DNA of 64,000 bases from Cyanophora paradoxa (taxonomy: Eukaryota; Glaucocystophyceae; Cyanophorales; Cyanophoraceae). Location of the stretch: assembly GCA_004431415.1 (NCBI GenBank), contig QPMI01000392.1:21168-85167 (forward strand). Direction: 5' to 3'. The notes below the pieces were generated by a model that saw only the letters and a program-made list of their open reading frames with translations, searched no databases and was not told the DNA's origin. This document shows positions 42,676-53,514 of the stretch, piece by piece (within the stretch, counting starts at the first letter, position 1; each line of letters begins with the position of its first letter). Made by a program: the position numbers and the translations under genes.

Positions 42676-44291
42676 TTAGGCGTCTGCAGGGGCGGCACCG
42701 GTACCCTCGGCCTCGTGTGCAGGAGCCTCGGGGGCGGTGCCGGGCTCCGGGGCCGGCGCCGGCGCGGCCGTCTTCGCCCCCGGAGGAGGGGAAGAAGAGA
42801 ACGAGTCGACGACGACGGCGGCGGCGGCGGCCTCGGCGGCAGCCTCGGCGGCGGCCTCGGCGGCGGCGCGGTCCTGGGCGTCGGGGTCGGCGGCGGCGGG
42901 GCCGCCGAGGGCGAGGGCGGCGGCGAGGGCGGCCCAGTAGATGGCGCTCGAGGCGCCGGCGGCCGGCGGGGTGAAGATCGGCTCCGGGCTCGGGTCCTCC
43001 TCCAGCGCCTCCTCGGCGTCCTCGACGCGGCGCCGCGCGGCGACGGCGGCCGCCTTGGCGGCGCGCGCGCGGGCGGCGCGCCGCTCCTCGGCCTCGAGCT
43101 GGCGCCGCGCCCGCTCCGCCGCCGCCCGCATCGAGGGCTCGAGCCCCGGGCGGCCCTTGCAGGCGGCGAGCTGCAGCTCCGCCCGCTCCGCCACCATCCG
43201 CACGTGGGCCGCCTCGGCGGCCGCTGCCTCGGGCCCCAGCTCGGCGGCGCGCGCCTCGAGCCGCTCGGCCCGCGGGCGCAGCGTCGACTGCAGCCGCTCC
43301 GCCAGCGCCTCCCGCGCCGCCGCCGCCCGGCGGTGCGCCGCCGCGCGCGCCCAGCGGGCCCGGATCGCCCGCTCCCGCCGCGTCACCGCCGGCGGGAGGC
43401 CGGCCGCGCGGCGCAGCTCGGTGCTGAGGGGCCGGTCCCCGGCCCCGCCCCGCCCGTGGGCGCGGTCCGTCGCCCCGTCGGCGTCGCTGCCGCACCCGTC
43501 CTCGTCGCCCCGCTCGTCGTTGCCTTCGTCGTCGTCCTCGTCGTCGTGCGAGCCGGGGCCCTGCGCGCGGGCCGGTCAGAGGGGACGAACCGGGCGGGGG
43601 AGGGAGGGAGGAGGGGGGGTCCGGCCCCACCTCGCGCTGGCTGCCGCCCCCCTCGCTGCCGCCGTCGTGGCCGGAGCCGTCCGAGCGCTCGCCCGCCGAG
43701 CCGGCGGCGTGCGCCTCTTCCGCGGCGCCTCTGGCGCCCCCCTCGGCGCCGCGACCTGTGCCCCGGGACGCCCATCGGCGCGGGCGGCCCTGGGAGGGGA
43801 AAGGGAAAGGGAGGGAGGGGGGGAGGGGGGGGTACGGGACGCACCGGCGCCGTCGGCAAAGAGCTTGGCGCGCTTCCCCGAGAGGGCGGCGGGGGTGCCG
43901 CCGGCCGTCCCGCGGGCTGCGCGGCGCGGGCGGGATGAGAGTTGGCCGGGGCGGTGAGAGAGGGGACCGCACCGCGGGGGCGCTTGGGCTTGCCGGGGGG
44001 CGCCGGCGGCGCGGCGGCCGCGGCGCCGGGCTCTGCGCCGGGGCGCCCCTCGGAGCCCCCGTCGTGCTCGCGCTCCTGCTGCTGCTCCTGCTGCTGCTGC
44101 TGCTGCTGCTGCGAGGCGGGCGCCCCGCCGGCGTCCTCGGCGGGTCCCTCGGTCGGCCCGCCGCCGCCGCCTCCGCCTCCACCGCCGCCGCCGCCGCGCC
44201 CGCCCTGCTTTGCCTTTTTGACGGCCGGGGAGCGCGCCGCCGCTGCCGCCGCTCCGGCGCCGCCGGAGTCCTCGATCGCGCGGCCCGGCAT
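42676..44291 (-). CDS. Four-exon Gln/Ala/Gly-rich protein, 466 aa
   Basis: Exons are 44291-43973, 43916-43845, 43755-43631 and 43560-42676. All three introns are GT-AG and the total is an exact codon multiple. Exon 1 has Gly and Gln runs (CAG repeats), then a basic KPKRPRG. Exons 3-4 hold Ser/Gly/Asp/Glu-rich disorder (HDDEDDDEGND). From about residue 210 there is a long Arg/Ala/Glu coiled coil, then a hydrophobic stretch SAIYWAALAAALALGG that could cross a membrane, and an Ala/Pro acidic tail. No family is recognised. It resembles the other intron-rich genes in style but has no CxxC pairs. No TATA box was identified. Confidence 0.7.
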
Positions 44292-44519
44292 GCTCTCGCC
44301 TGCGCAGACGCGGGCGTCGGTGCGGAGCGAGGGGGCCGGCGGGCGGGGTCGCCGAGGGGCGAGGGCGCGGGCGCGGGCGGCGCACCTGGGCGCGTCTGCG
44401 GGGGGTCGAAGGACCGCGATCCTTGGCCCGAGAGAGCGGCTGCCGGGTTCCCTTTAAGGCGGGCCGGGCCCAGCGGGCCGCCCCGTCGCGCGCGGGACCG
44501 CCGCATCTCCATCGAGCCG

Positions 44520-44830
44520 CCCGGCCGGTTCCGGGTAGGGTGCCGCTACCCCCCTCAGGGTCGTTCCTGCATTCCCCCGCCCCCGTCCCGAATCAGAAGG
44601 GGCGGGGCGGCAGAGGGGGTCTAGGGGGGAGGGGGCAGGGGCGCGGGGCGGCTCTGACCTCGCGACGGGTCGATTCGGGTTACGGTGCCGCTACCCCCCC
44701 TGAGGTCGGTTCCGCTGGGGCTCTGAAGCATGCCGAACCGCTTGAGCGAGCCGCCCCTCGCGAGGTGCCGCGGCGCAGGGAGGGCGTACACGGCCCGTAC
44801 CCGGAATCCGCCACAGGGCCGTAGACCGCG
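44520..44830. repeat. Eroded relatives of the array core
   Basis: Three degenerate matches to the array core (near 44525, 44668 and 44795) with nearby TACCCCC blocks. They look like decayed monomers. Confidence 0.45.
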
Positions 44831-45762
44831 CGCTGCGCGGGGGTACGGGGGGTTAGGGGGCGAGTGAGCGCGGCGCGAGGACGGCTGCGAGAGGGGCGGG
44901 CTGGGGAATTCTAGGAGCGCCGCCCCGCCGCACCCGGAAGATGCACGCACGCTCGGAATCGCTGAGCTCGCCGCGATCCGCGGCACTGCGGCTGCGCATG
45001 GCGGCGCGGGCGGTCGGACTGTTGCAGAGGCGGGGGCGGGGTTGGGGCCTCTGGATTGCCCCTCGCACCCGATTCCGCGGCGCCGAGCTTGGGCCTGCAG
45101 GACGGCGCCGCCGCCTTGCCGTCGACGGGGATCGGAGGAGCCGAGGCATGGGGGCGGGGGAGCCGCGCCGGCGCCGCGAGCTATGCCCCCGGCGGTTCGC
45201 CTGGACGGTAAGCGGAGCGCGCTGCACAGCTGGGTGCTGCTGTGCTGCTGTGCTGCTGTGTGTGCGGTCGTCGCCGGCGGCCGCGCGAGCTCGAGGCCTA
45301 GGGCGCACCAGCTAACCGGACGGAGCCTGGGCCTGGCGCAGAGGCAGTTCGAAGCAAGGTGCCCAGGCCGGCGGGCGGCCTGCTGGAGGGCGCCGCGAGG
45401 CTCGGCCCATCGCCCGCCATTCGCATCTGCGCTCGGCCGCGCCGGGCTGGAGGCACCCGCTCTCGCATAACGTCTCCAAATCCGATCGCAGAGCGCGAGC
45501 TGCGGCCCGCCGGCGCCGCTTGGGTCCCGGTCTCGAACACTGACCGACGTTGTCGCAACGTGGCTCCGCTTCCCCCCTCCCCCCTCTCCCCCCCCCAACC
45601 TCCCCCCCTCCTTTCTCCCCCCCCCCGTGCTTAAAGCCTCGTACCCGGCGAGCGCAGGCAGCATCGCGGGAGCGGCATCTCGCGCTTCTTGAAGGTTCTC
45701 CATCCGACTCTTCATCCGCTAGGCTAGCCTCGGGCGCGCGATCGCGGCCCGTCCTGCCTTCC
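44831..45762. other. Spacer without supported gene
   Basis: Several open frames on both strands are Arg/Ala/Pro-rich, with no domain and no promoter of either class. AGGCTAGCCT (about 45720) is a palindrome near the 3' end of the next gene. Confidence 0.45.
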
Positions 45763-46212
45763 TCACCCGACCTCGCCGCAGCCGCCCACGAGGCCCTCGG
45801 CGAGCCCAAACGCCAGGCCCGCGCTCGCACCCCCCTGCGCCATGTCCCGCATGGCGTGGAGCTTGCGCTTCGCGCCGCCGGAGCGCTTCTTGACGCGCAT
45901 CTCGAACGAACGCGCGCCGGCGGCGTCTGCAAAGCCCCACGCCGCAGCCACGAGTCGCCAGGGGCCCCTTCCGGCCGTGTACGCGCCCTTGATCGCCCCC
46001 GTTTGATGCTCCTTGAGCCGGCGCGCCAGGCAGCTGGTGGAGCCGGTGTAGGTCACGCCGGCGCCCGCCTTTTCGCTCTGGAGCAGGTACACGGCGTGCT
46101 GCGAGCCTGCGCGCTCCAGGATCGACTGCGTCGCCGCTGGAGTCGACGTCGGCGGCCCCGGTGCGTCCCCATCGGTGCCGGCGTCGCACGCGCTCGCGCC
46201 CCGGCCCAGCAC
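45763..46212 (-). CDS. GIY-YIG nuclease-like protein without an ATG
   Basis: 149 codons from a GTG at 46212. There is no in-frame ATG before the domain. The GIY-YIG domain covers about residues 37-115: HAVYLLQSEK (first strand), VTYTGSTSCLARRLKEH (YxG followed by the conserved Arg and His), GPWRLVAAAWGF and a Glu in SFEMRVKK. This matches SLX1/UvrC-type single-domain nucleases. A box GTAAAAAGAGG lies at about 46262. It is downstream of the recombinase fusion gene on the same strand. It may lack a first exon, use a non-ATG start, or be a decaying gene. GIY-YIG enzymes cut DNA in repair or homing. Confidence 0.65.
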   Translation of the reverse strand: MLGRGASACDAGTDGDAPGPPTSTPAATQSILERAGSQHAVYLLQSEKAGAGVTYTGSTSCLARRLKEHQTGAIKGAYTAGRGPWRLVAAAWGFADAAGARSFEMRVKKRSGGAKRKLHAMRDMAQGGASAGLAFGLAEGLVGGCGEVG

Positions 46213-46381
46213 CCGCGCGCGCTGCAGCTAGCTTGCCGCCCCCCGTCTCCTCCCGCCGGCCTCTTTTTACGCACGCGCAGGTCGGCGGACCTCTTCGGCT
46301 CCCGGGCCGCGCCCAGCCCGCGCGCGCTCGATCTCTGCAGCTGGTGGGAGGCGGGGGCGGCTCGAGGGCGGCCGCAGGGGG

Positions 46382-49299
46382 CTACGCGGAGCGGGCCCCG
46401 CGCTTCGGCGGGCGGCCGCGCCGCGGGGGCCCGCGCTCGCGCTCCTCGTCGCGGGGCCGGGCCCGCGGGGCCGGCGGCGGCGCCGGCGGCGGCGGCGCCG
46501 ACGAGGAGGAGCCCAGGCCGAGCAGGTCGAAGATCCGCTCGCTCTTCGTCAGCACGTCGACGGCGCCGTTCCTCGACTCGCTCTGCACCGGTACGAGCGC
46601 CCGGGGCCGCCCCCAGTCGCCGGGCCCGCCCTCGGTTGACGGCGCGTACAGGGCCCCGAAGCGCCGGAGCACGACGAAGCGGTTCTCCGTCTCGCCCGAG
46701 GGGAGAGGCACCGTCGCGACGAGGCGGGCAAAGACGGGGCGCGGCAGGGGATCCGCCGCGTGCGAGGTGAGCGCCGCCACGACCTGGCCCGCCCGAAAGG
46801 GCGACGCCGACGTCCATCGCAGGTGCCAGAGCGGCCCGCGGGCCGCGGGGGGCTCGCCGCCGACCTGCTCTTCCCCCTCCCCCTCCTCCTCTTCTTCCTC
46901 CCCGTCCCCGCCCCGCCCGCGCCGCGCCACGTGGCCCCTGGACCCCCGCCGGCGGCCGCCCCGCCCCGCCCCGGCCCCTTGGCCGTGCGCCTTGGACGTC
47001 GCCCGGTGGCGCTGGTACCCCGCGGCGGTGCGGAAGATCTGTTCATGCGGGCGCTGCCGGGTCGGTCCGCGGGGCGGGGCGGGGCGCCCCGGGCGGCGGG
47101 CGCGACCCTCACCTTGACGCACGGCGCGCAGTACCTCCCCTCGGCGATCGCGAGGTCGCGCTCGACCTGCATCCCGGGCCTCGTGAACGGGTTCTGCTTC
47201 TGCCACGGGAAGCGCCTCCGCTTCTGCTCCGGCCCCTCTTCGCCGCCGCTCGAGGCCCCGCTCCCCGCGGAATCCTCGCCGTCTTCCGAGTACGAGCTCG
47301 CGCCCCCCGAGCGGCCCCGCCCGCTCTCGCCGTCGCTCTCCTCATCCTCCTCCGCAGGCCGCGGGGGCGCCGTCCTCCGCGCCGCGCGGCGCGGCGGCGT
47401 CGCGGTGGACGACGAGGAGGAGGAAGGGGGGGACGGGGCGCCGGCGCGGGGAGCCGGCTCGGGCTCGACGGCGGGCTGCGCGACCGGCACCCCCTCGTCC
47501 GGCCCGTCGGCGCCCCCGGGCGGCGGCGGCGGCGGCGGCGGCGGCGGGGGCCCGAGGCGGCCGAGGCCGGCGCGGACTCGGAGGGGCCGGCGGCCGGGGC
47601 CGGCGGGGGCGGGCCGGGAGGGGCTCGCGGGCGGCGCCCTCGGCCGCGCGGCGGGCGGCGTGCTGCTGGGCGGCCGTCTCGAAGAACGCGACGGCGGCGG
47701 CGGCCTGGCGGGCGCGGGCGCCGTAGTCGTAGTGCGTCGTCGCCGTCTGGACGCTGTGCTGCAGGAGGCGGGCCGTCCCCTCGATCACCGCCGCCGCCGT
47801 GTCCCCCTCGATCTGGTGCGCGGCGGCCCGCTCCCGCACGTAGGTCGTCAGGACGGCCCTCATGGCGCGCGCAGAGACCGGCTTGCCCGTCCACCGCTCC
47901 ATCACCTGCGGGCGCGGCGGGTGAGCCTCGGCGTGCCCCGTACCCCGCCGCCCCCGCCGGCGCGCCCCCGCGGCGCGCCCGCTTGACCCAGGCGCCGTAG
48001 CCGCTCTCGCTGAGGACGCCGCCGGCGGAGCTGGTGAAGAGCCACTGCTGGTCGGGGGCGCCGTCGGGGATGAGGAGGCGGCGGAAGCGCTCCACGAAGA
48101 GGGTGAGCGGCTCCTGCAGGACGGCGGCGACGGGGATCGAGAGGGCCCCGTGGAAGCGGGCCGTCTTGCTCGCGAGGGCCATCTCCCCCGTCCCGTCGTC
48201 CGCCCGCATCGAGTCGATGACGATGCACCACGCCCCCGCGTCGCGCCGCAGGCTCACCCCGATGCGCAGGCGGCGGATGATCCCGACGCGGGCCGGCGTG
48301 ACGGCGAGGAAGCCGAGGAGGCAGGCCTCGCGGAGGGCCTGGGCCCGCTCGTAGTCCGTCTTGGCGCCCTCGTACTGCTCGAGGGCGGCGAGCCGGGCGC
48401 CCAGGACCTGCTCGTACTCGACCCAGTTCTCGCCCCGCGGCCGCCACTTGCGCTCCTCCCGCTTCTCCTTTTCCAGCTGCGCCTGCGGGCGGGCGGGCGT
48501 CGGGTTCGTGCCCCCCGCCCGGCCCTCTTTCGCCCCCCCCCTCCTCTCTCTAGATTCCTCTCTCTCTCCCGCGCGCGAGCGCCTCTGACCTTGACGTTCT
48601 TCAGGGCGCGGGCGTGCGGCCCCTCGCTCCCCGTCGCGGCGCCCGTCCTCGAGTGCACAAAGGCGGCGGCCATGATGATCGAGCTGGTGTAGCCGCTCAG
48701 CGTCCCCGCGGTGAGCTTCCTCTCCTCCTTGAGAAACGTCAGGAACCGCATCCACAGGTCGACGAGGTCCCCCCGCGAGAAGACGTCGAACGAGAGCGGC
48801 CTGACCTCCTCCCTCGCCGCCAGGTACCCCAGGAAGCGTCCGACCGTCCCTGCGGCGGGCCTCGTGAGCCCCCTTTCCTTCGCCTCCAGCCCCGCCCATC
48901 ACCGCCGCCGCCGCGCCCGCTCACCGACGTCGTTCGTCAGGGCCGTGCTCCGCTCGACGGCCGCCCCCGCGCGGTCCGGGTTGATCGCCCTCGTCCTCCA
49001 CTCCTCAAAGAGCTTCATCTGCGCCCGCAGCTCGCGGCTCCACTCGGCCTCCGGCAGGGCGTACGGCTCCGGGCGCGACCGCCCGCCCTCTGCGGCGGCC
49101 CCCTCGCCCTCGCCCTCGCCCTCGCTCGCCTCCGGCGCCGCCGCCAGCTCCAGGCCCTCTGCCTCGCCGTCGGCGCCGCCGTCCGCGGCCCCGCCTTCGG
49201 CCTCGTCGGCCTCGTCGGACGGGGCGGACGAGGAGGACGAGGAGGAGGAGGAGGAGATGACCAGCGTCCCCCCGTCCGCCCGCCGGCGGGGCCTCTCCT

Positions 49300-49330
<31 letters not shown>

Positions 49331-51275
49331 CTCGCCCGCGGCGGCCGGCGGCGGGAGCGTCACGCGCTCCGGGTCGGCGACGTCGGCCTCGCAGAAGAGG
49401 TAGACGTCCCCGACGAGCGCCGACTCGAGCAGGCTCCGAAAGTGCTCCCTCTTTCCCGCGATAAAGCGCCCGTTGATCGCCTTTCTCTCCTCGTACGAGG
49501 GCGACTTGGTGCGCAGGTAGTGGATGGCGCCGGTGCGCAGCTCGTCGTCCCAGGGAAAGCCGAGGAGCGCCTCGCTCACCACGCTCTCCGCAAAGTAGAG
49601 GACCCCTGCGCGCGCGCGGCGGTGCGTCGGCTTCCCTTCCCTCTGCAGCGTACCCCTCGCTGAGAGGCGGCGGGGCGCGCACAGATGCCGCACTGGTACC
49701 CGTCGGCCTGCAGCCGCAGCTGCGTCTCGACCTCGAACTCAAAGCTCGGAAAGGCCTTCTTCGCCGCCCGCTCCAGCGACGGGTCCGGGCGCGCGCCCAG
49801 GCTGTCAAAGTAGCGGGTGCGGCGCAGGTCGCCGGAGATCACGAGGAGCGTCCAGTGGCCCCCCGCGCTCCAGGTTCGCTCCGACCCGCGCCGCACGAGC
49901 CCGCCCGAGACGGGACACAGGATGACGCGCCCCTCCTCCGCCGCCCCCAGGGCGCGGCGCCGGCGCTTCTCGGGGCTGGCGCGGGCGTGGCGGCGCAGGA
50001 GGCTCGTCGCAATGTCGAGCGTCATGGGGTACAGGGCCCGGACGCGGGGCGCCGCGCTGGCCCGCGCCAGCACGATCGAGAGGCAGTTGGCGATGTGCTG
50101 GTCCTGCCGCCGCCGCCCGCGCTGAGCGCTCCCGCACCCCTCCCCCCGCCCAGTCCCGCCCCGCGCGCCCCTCTGCTCACCGTGAGCCACTCGCGCTTCG
50201 TAAAGATGGCGATGCGGCGGGCAGGGGCGAGGGGCAGCGGGGCGGCGGCCTCGATCTCGGCGGCGTCGGCGCCCTCGAGGGCCAGGCGCTGGCGGCGGAA
50301 CGGCACGAGGAGCTCGTCGCCGAAGCGCGGCAGGCCCTGGAGGATCCTCTCGGCGCCGGCGAGGCTGATGAAGCCCCACTTGCGCGCCGCCCCGCGCGTC
50401 GCCTCGCCCTCGACCTCGGCGTTCAGCCCGGCGTACAGCGTCAGCGTCTGACCCCCCGGCCGCGGGCGGTCACGATCAGCCGGCGCTTGCAGCTGGCTGG
50501 GGAGGCGGGAGGCGGGCGCGCGCCTTGGTGAGGAGGGCGAAGCGGGCCCGCCCGACGACGTCGGTCCGCGCCTCGAAGCGAAAAGGCGAGTCGGCCCCGA
50601 GGTCGGGGTGCTTGCGCCTGATCTCGGCCCGCAGCGAGGGGACGTCCCGCGAGGAGCCGTACGCCGCCTGCGCGAGGGACGCGATGGGCGCGTACCACTC
50701 GACGTCCTGCGGCAGGGTGAGCGCGGGGCGGGGCGGGGCGGGGCGGGGCCGGGGGCGTCGCTCACGGGGACCTCGATGCGCTTGCAGCGGAGGGCAAAGA
50801 CGCGGGCGGCGCTGGAGGGCCCGAGGCGGAGGACGCGGAGCTCGACGCGCTCGAAGGACTCGAGCCGGCGGCGCTCGATCGCGGCGAGGATGTGGCGGGC
50901 GACGCACCGCTTCCGCGCGCTCACCCCGGGGTCCTCGTCCCACCGCTCGCACACGATCTGCTCGGCGTGGCGGAGCGAGACGACGCGCGGCGGGTTCCCG
51001 TCGGGCCGGTGCGCCCCGCGGCGGATCACGCCGAGCATCTCGAGCAGCAGGATCGTCTCCTCGCTCGCGACGGGCCTGCAGGGGACGCGGTACAGGTCCG
51101 CCAGCGCCCGGTCGGGGTCCTCCGGCGGCTCATCGGGGGCGTAGATGAGGATGCGGCGCAGCTCGGCGACGGGCACGACGAGGCCGGCGTCGGAGCGCAG
51201 CAGGATCAGGCGGTCCCGGCCCCACAGGCCGTCGAACTCGGCGACCTCGTAGGCGTCCTTGACCACGCTGAACAT
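46382..51275 (-). CDS. Ulp1-like protease / tyrosine recombinase / C2H2 zinc-finger fusion
   Basis: About 1,400 residues. Exons are 51275-50766, 50706-(50535-50592, donor unresolved), 50447-50181, 50103-49683, 49605-48925, 48849-48590, 48482-47988, 47905-47113 and 47038-46382. Splicing builds the domains. A Ulp1/adenain cysteine protease has REWLTDQHIANCLSIV across an intron, GGHWTLLVI (His), YFDSLG (Asp) and QADGYQCGIWVLYFAE (Gln, Cys) across another. An acidic Ser-rich linker follows. Then a recombinase core-binding region and a tyrosine recombinase: ARVGIIRRLRIG (Arg), a Lys in ALASKTARF, AMRAVLTTYV and QHSVQTATTHYDYG (His, Tyr). Then a C2H2 finger (CAPCVKIF...HRATSKAH) across an intron and an AT-hook-like RGRPPKRG end. 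One frame break remains in exon 47905. TATA: CATATATAGG at about 51350. It is probably an integrase/transposase-type protein. Confidence 0.8.
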
Positions 51276-51345
51276 CCCGCCCCGCCCGCCGCCCCGCCCC
51301 CTGCGCCTCCCCGCTCGCTCCCGTAGCCCTTCTATCAGCTCGGGC

Positions 51346-51358
51346 CCCTATATATGGC
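51346..51358 (-). promoter_or_regulatory. CATATATAGG box of the fusion gene
   Basis: On the minus strand CCATATATAGGGGC lies about 74 bp before the ATG at 51275. No GGGAATCCC occurs nearby. The same box serves the intron-rich gene starting at 56268. Confidence 0.55.
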
Positions 51359-52420
51359 CGGCTCCGCCCCTCGCCCCGGCCTTGGCCGGCCCTCTCGGAG
51401 CCTCCGGGGGGCCTCGGGGCGCAGATTTGATCCGCCCCCGGCCGGCGCCACCGGCGCGCCCCGGCGCCGCGGGGAGCGCGTATTTAGCGTCTGCGAGTCT
51501 CGTAGTGTTCAAATAGAGCGCCGGTTCCATTCCACGGGCCTCTCCTGGCGAGTTGGGGGCGGGGGGGTCCCGGGGGGGCCTCCCCCCGAGACCCTAGGAT
51601 CGGCTCCGGGTATGGAACTGGTATTTTTTCCTGAGCCTCTGGGCCTCGGAGATGCCTTAAACGGCCTTGGTTCCGTTCGGGGGCCCCCGGAATAGCCTCC
51701 TTTGGGGGGGGTCCAGTTCTGGTGGCACCTTTCAATGGGGCCTCTGGCAACGCGGCCGGCGGGCTCGGCATGGAACAGAGTGCCTAAAACGCATTCTCGA
51801 TGCACTAGGAAGCGATTTACATCGTTAGTTCCCCGCGGTCCCGGTACCCGGGGTTTCGGCCGACCCCCGGCCGGGGCTTTTCGGTCGGACCTGGCGCGCC
51901 TGAGCCCCGCCCCGCGGGCCGAGGAGGCACGAATTCGCATCTGCAGTGAAGCCCGGGCTAATAGAGCGCTTCGTCTCTGCCGGAGCTCTCGTCGGGGGGC
52001 CCGAGCCCCGGGGGCGGGGCCCTGCGCCCTGGCGCGGCGCGAGCGCAGAGGCGGCTGCCGGGGATCGTTCCAAGCGTTCTTCTGATGCATTCCGAGCTAA
52101 TAGAACGCATCGTCTGCGGGCGTAAACGCCGGCGCCGGGCTCCCTGGCCTCGGGTCGGGACGGTTTCGAATACGCCCGGGGCCGCTTTCCGCTGTCGCTT
52201 GAGCTTGATGCAGTGCGTCCTGCACGCTCAGAGCGAGCTGCGCGGCGTGCTCGCGGCTGCGCCGGCGCCGGGCAGAATATAATTATAATCACGTGCCTGA
52301 ATTGGACCGTCGGACCTGCAGCCCAGCGGCTGCAGCTGGCGGTCGAGCAGATAAGCATGTCGTTCGCTTTTGATTAGTGCCCCCGGTGGCCCAGTGGCTT
52401 TCGACCCCCGCGGTCTACTC
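51359..52420. other. Intergenic region between recombinase fusion and H3
   Basis: About 1.06 kb without a supported gene. Two related AGCGCTT/TAATAGA-(G/A)CGC motifs (near 51960 and 52097) are the only repeated pattern noticed. The two genes diverge from here. Confidence 0.5.
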
Positions 52421-52430
52421 ATATATAACA

Positions 52431-53514
52431 ATGCCCCGCATCAAGGTAGGAAAATGATCATGAAAGCCCGCTGAATTCATATCTGCGATTCTTAGTTCTT
52501 TCGAGTTCGTTGAACATTGTAATTATACTTTGCAGCAAACTGCCAAGCGTGGCACCGGAAACAAGGCCCCGCGAAAGGCATTCAAGAGCTCCGGCGCCAG
52601 CGGCCTCAAGACCAAAGCCGCGCGGAAAAAGGCTGTGGGCGAGGGCGGAGTGAGAAAGCCGTTCCGGTCGGCCTGCTCTCTTCCCTACGTTTTATTTTCA
52701 AGAGAAAGTCCCGGCACGTGAGAATCGCGCGCTCGCGCAGCCATCGCCCTGGGACGGTGGCAAAGCGCGAAATTGTGAAGTACGTTCAATGTTTTTATTT
52801 CACTCTTGTTCAAATCTATTTAAATCTAGATCTGAGACAAATAAATTCTGAATGAAACCCCGCTCCTGTTCAGGTACCAGAAGACCTACAATGCCCTCAT
52901 TCCGCTGGCCCCGTTCGGCCGCCTGGTACGTGTGGGGGCCCTTCAAAACTTGAAATTATCCTCTGCCGCCCGAGCCCTGTGCCCTGCTGTGCGGCGCGTG
53001 CACGTGCGCAGGTGCGCGAGCTCACGGCCGCGATGATCAAGGAAGACGTGGAGGCCGGTCTTCGTGAACAATCTGTCAACTTTCGGTTCACAAAGGTGCG
53101 CGCCCGTGCCGCAGTGCCGGGCGCGGGGGGGGTGCGAATAGCTGGCTGATTAATATTTCATGTCTTGCAGGACACTATCCGGGCCATTCGCGAGGCCGCC
53201 GAGGCGCACATCATTCGCTGGTTCGAGGGTGGTGTCCTCGCGGCCAAGCACCGCAAGCGAGTCACGGTCGGGTGCGCACGCGTAAGGTCTTGCCCTATTT
53301 TGATTACAAATGCCGCAGTGCCTCTTCCGTCCTTGATTATAACTATAAGCATGGCTTAAGCTCCCTCTGCCAGGCTGCTTCTTTAATTATAATGTCACGC
53401 TCGGATTGATGCTAATCGCGACTGTCCTAATCCTTGAATTTGGACAGCCCTGCAGACACGGATCTTGCGCGACGCTTGAAGGGAGACACGGCGGCCGACA
53501 CCGAGAGCGCCTGA
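52431..53514 (+). CDS. Divergent histone H3 with six introns, 162 aa
   Basis: Exons are 52431-52445, 52536-52666, 52741-52779, 52874-52925, 53012-53095, 53171-53271 and 53448-53514. All six introns (74-176 nt) are GT-AG and in phase, and the last has a TCCTAAT branch-like sequence. The product follows H3 throughout: tail KQTA and KAPRK, then GGVRKPFRHRPGTVAKREI, KYQK, the alpha-1 segment GRLVREL, alpha-2 IREAAEAHIIRWFE, KRVTV and LARRLKG. Departures are changes at both ARKS sites (AKRG, ARKK), so Ser10 and Ser28 are lost, about eight extra tail residues, and a short insertion before alpha-2. Histones package DNA; some giant viruses encode their own. A TATATAA lies only 3-10 nt before the ATG, too close for a normal promoter, so the 5' end needs care. 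Confidence 0.9.

Noticed and set aside
42539-44512. 657-codon unspliced frame at the Gln-rich gene
   Set aside because: It mixes exon and intron sequence. The four-exon reading gives an exact codon multiple and better protein character.
44621-45715. 364-codon minus-strand frame
   Set aside because: No domain, no promoter of either class, and it crosses eroded repeat cores.
52431-53514. H3 pseudogene or chance similarity
   Set aside because: Six introns all remove in phase and the joined exons align to H3 from tail to last helix.
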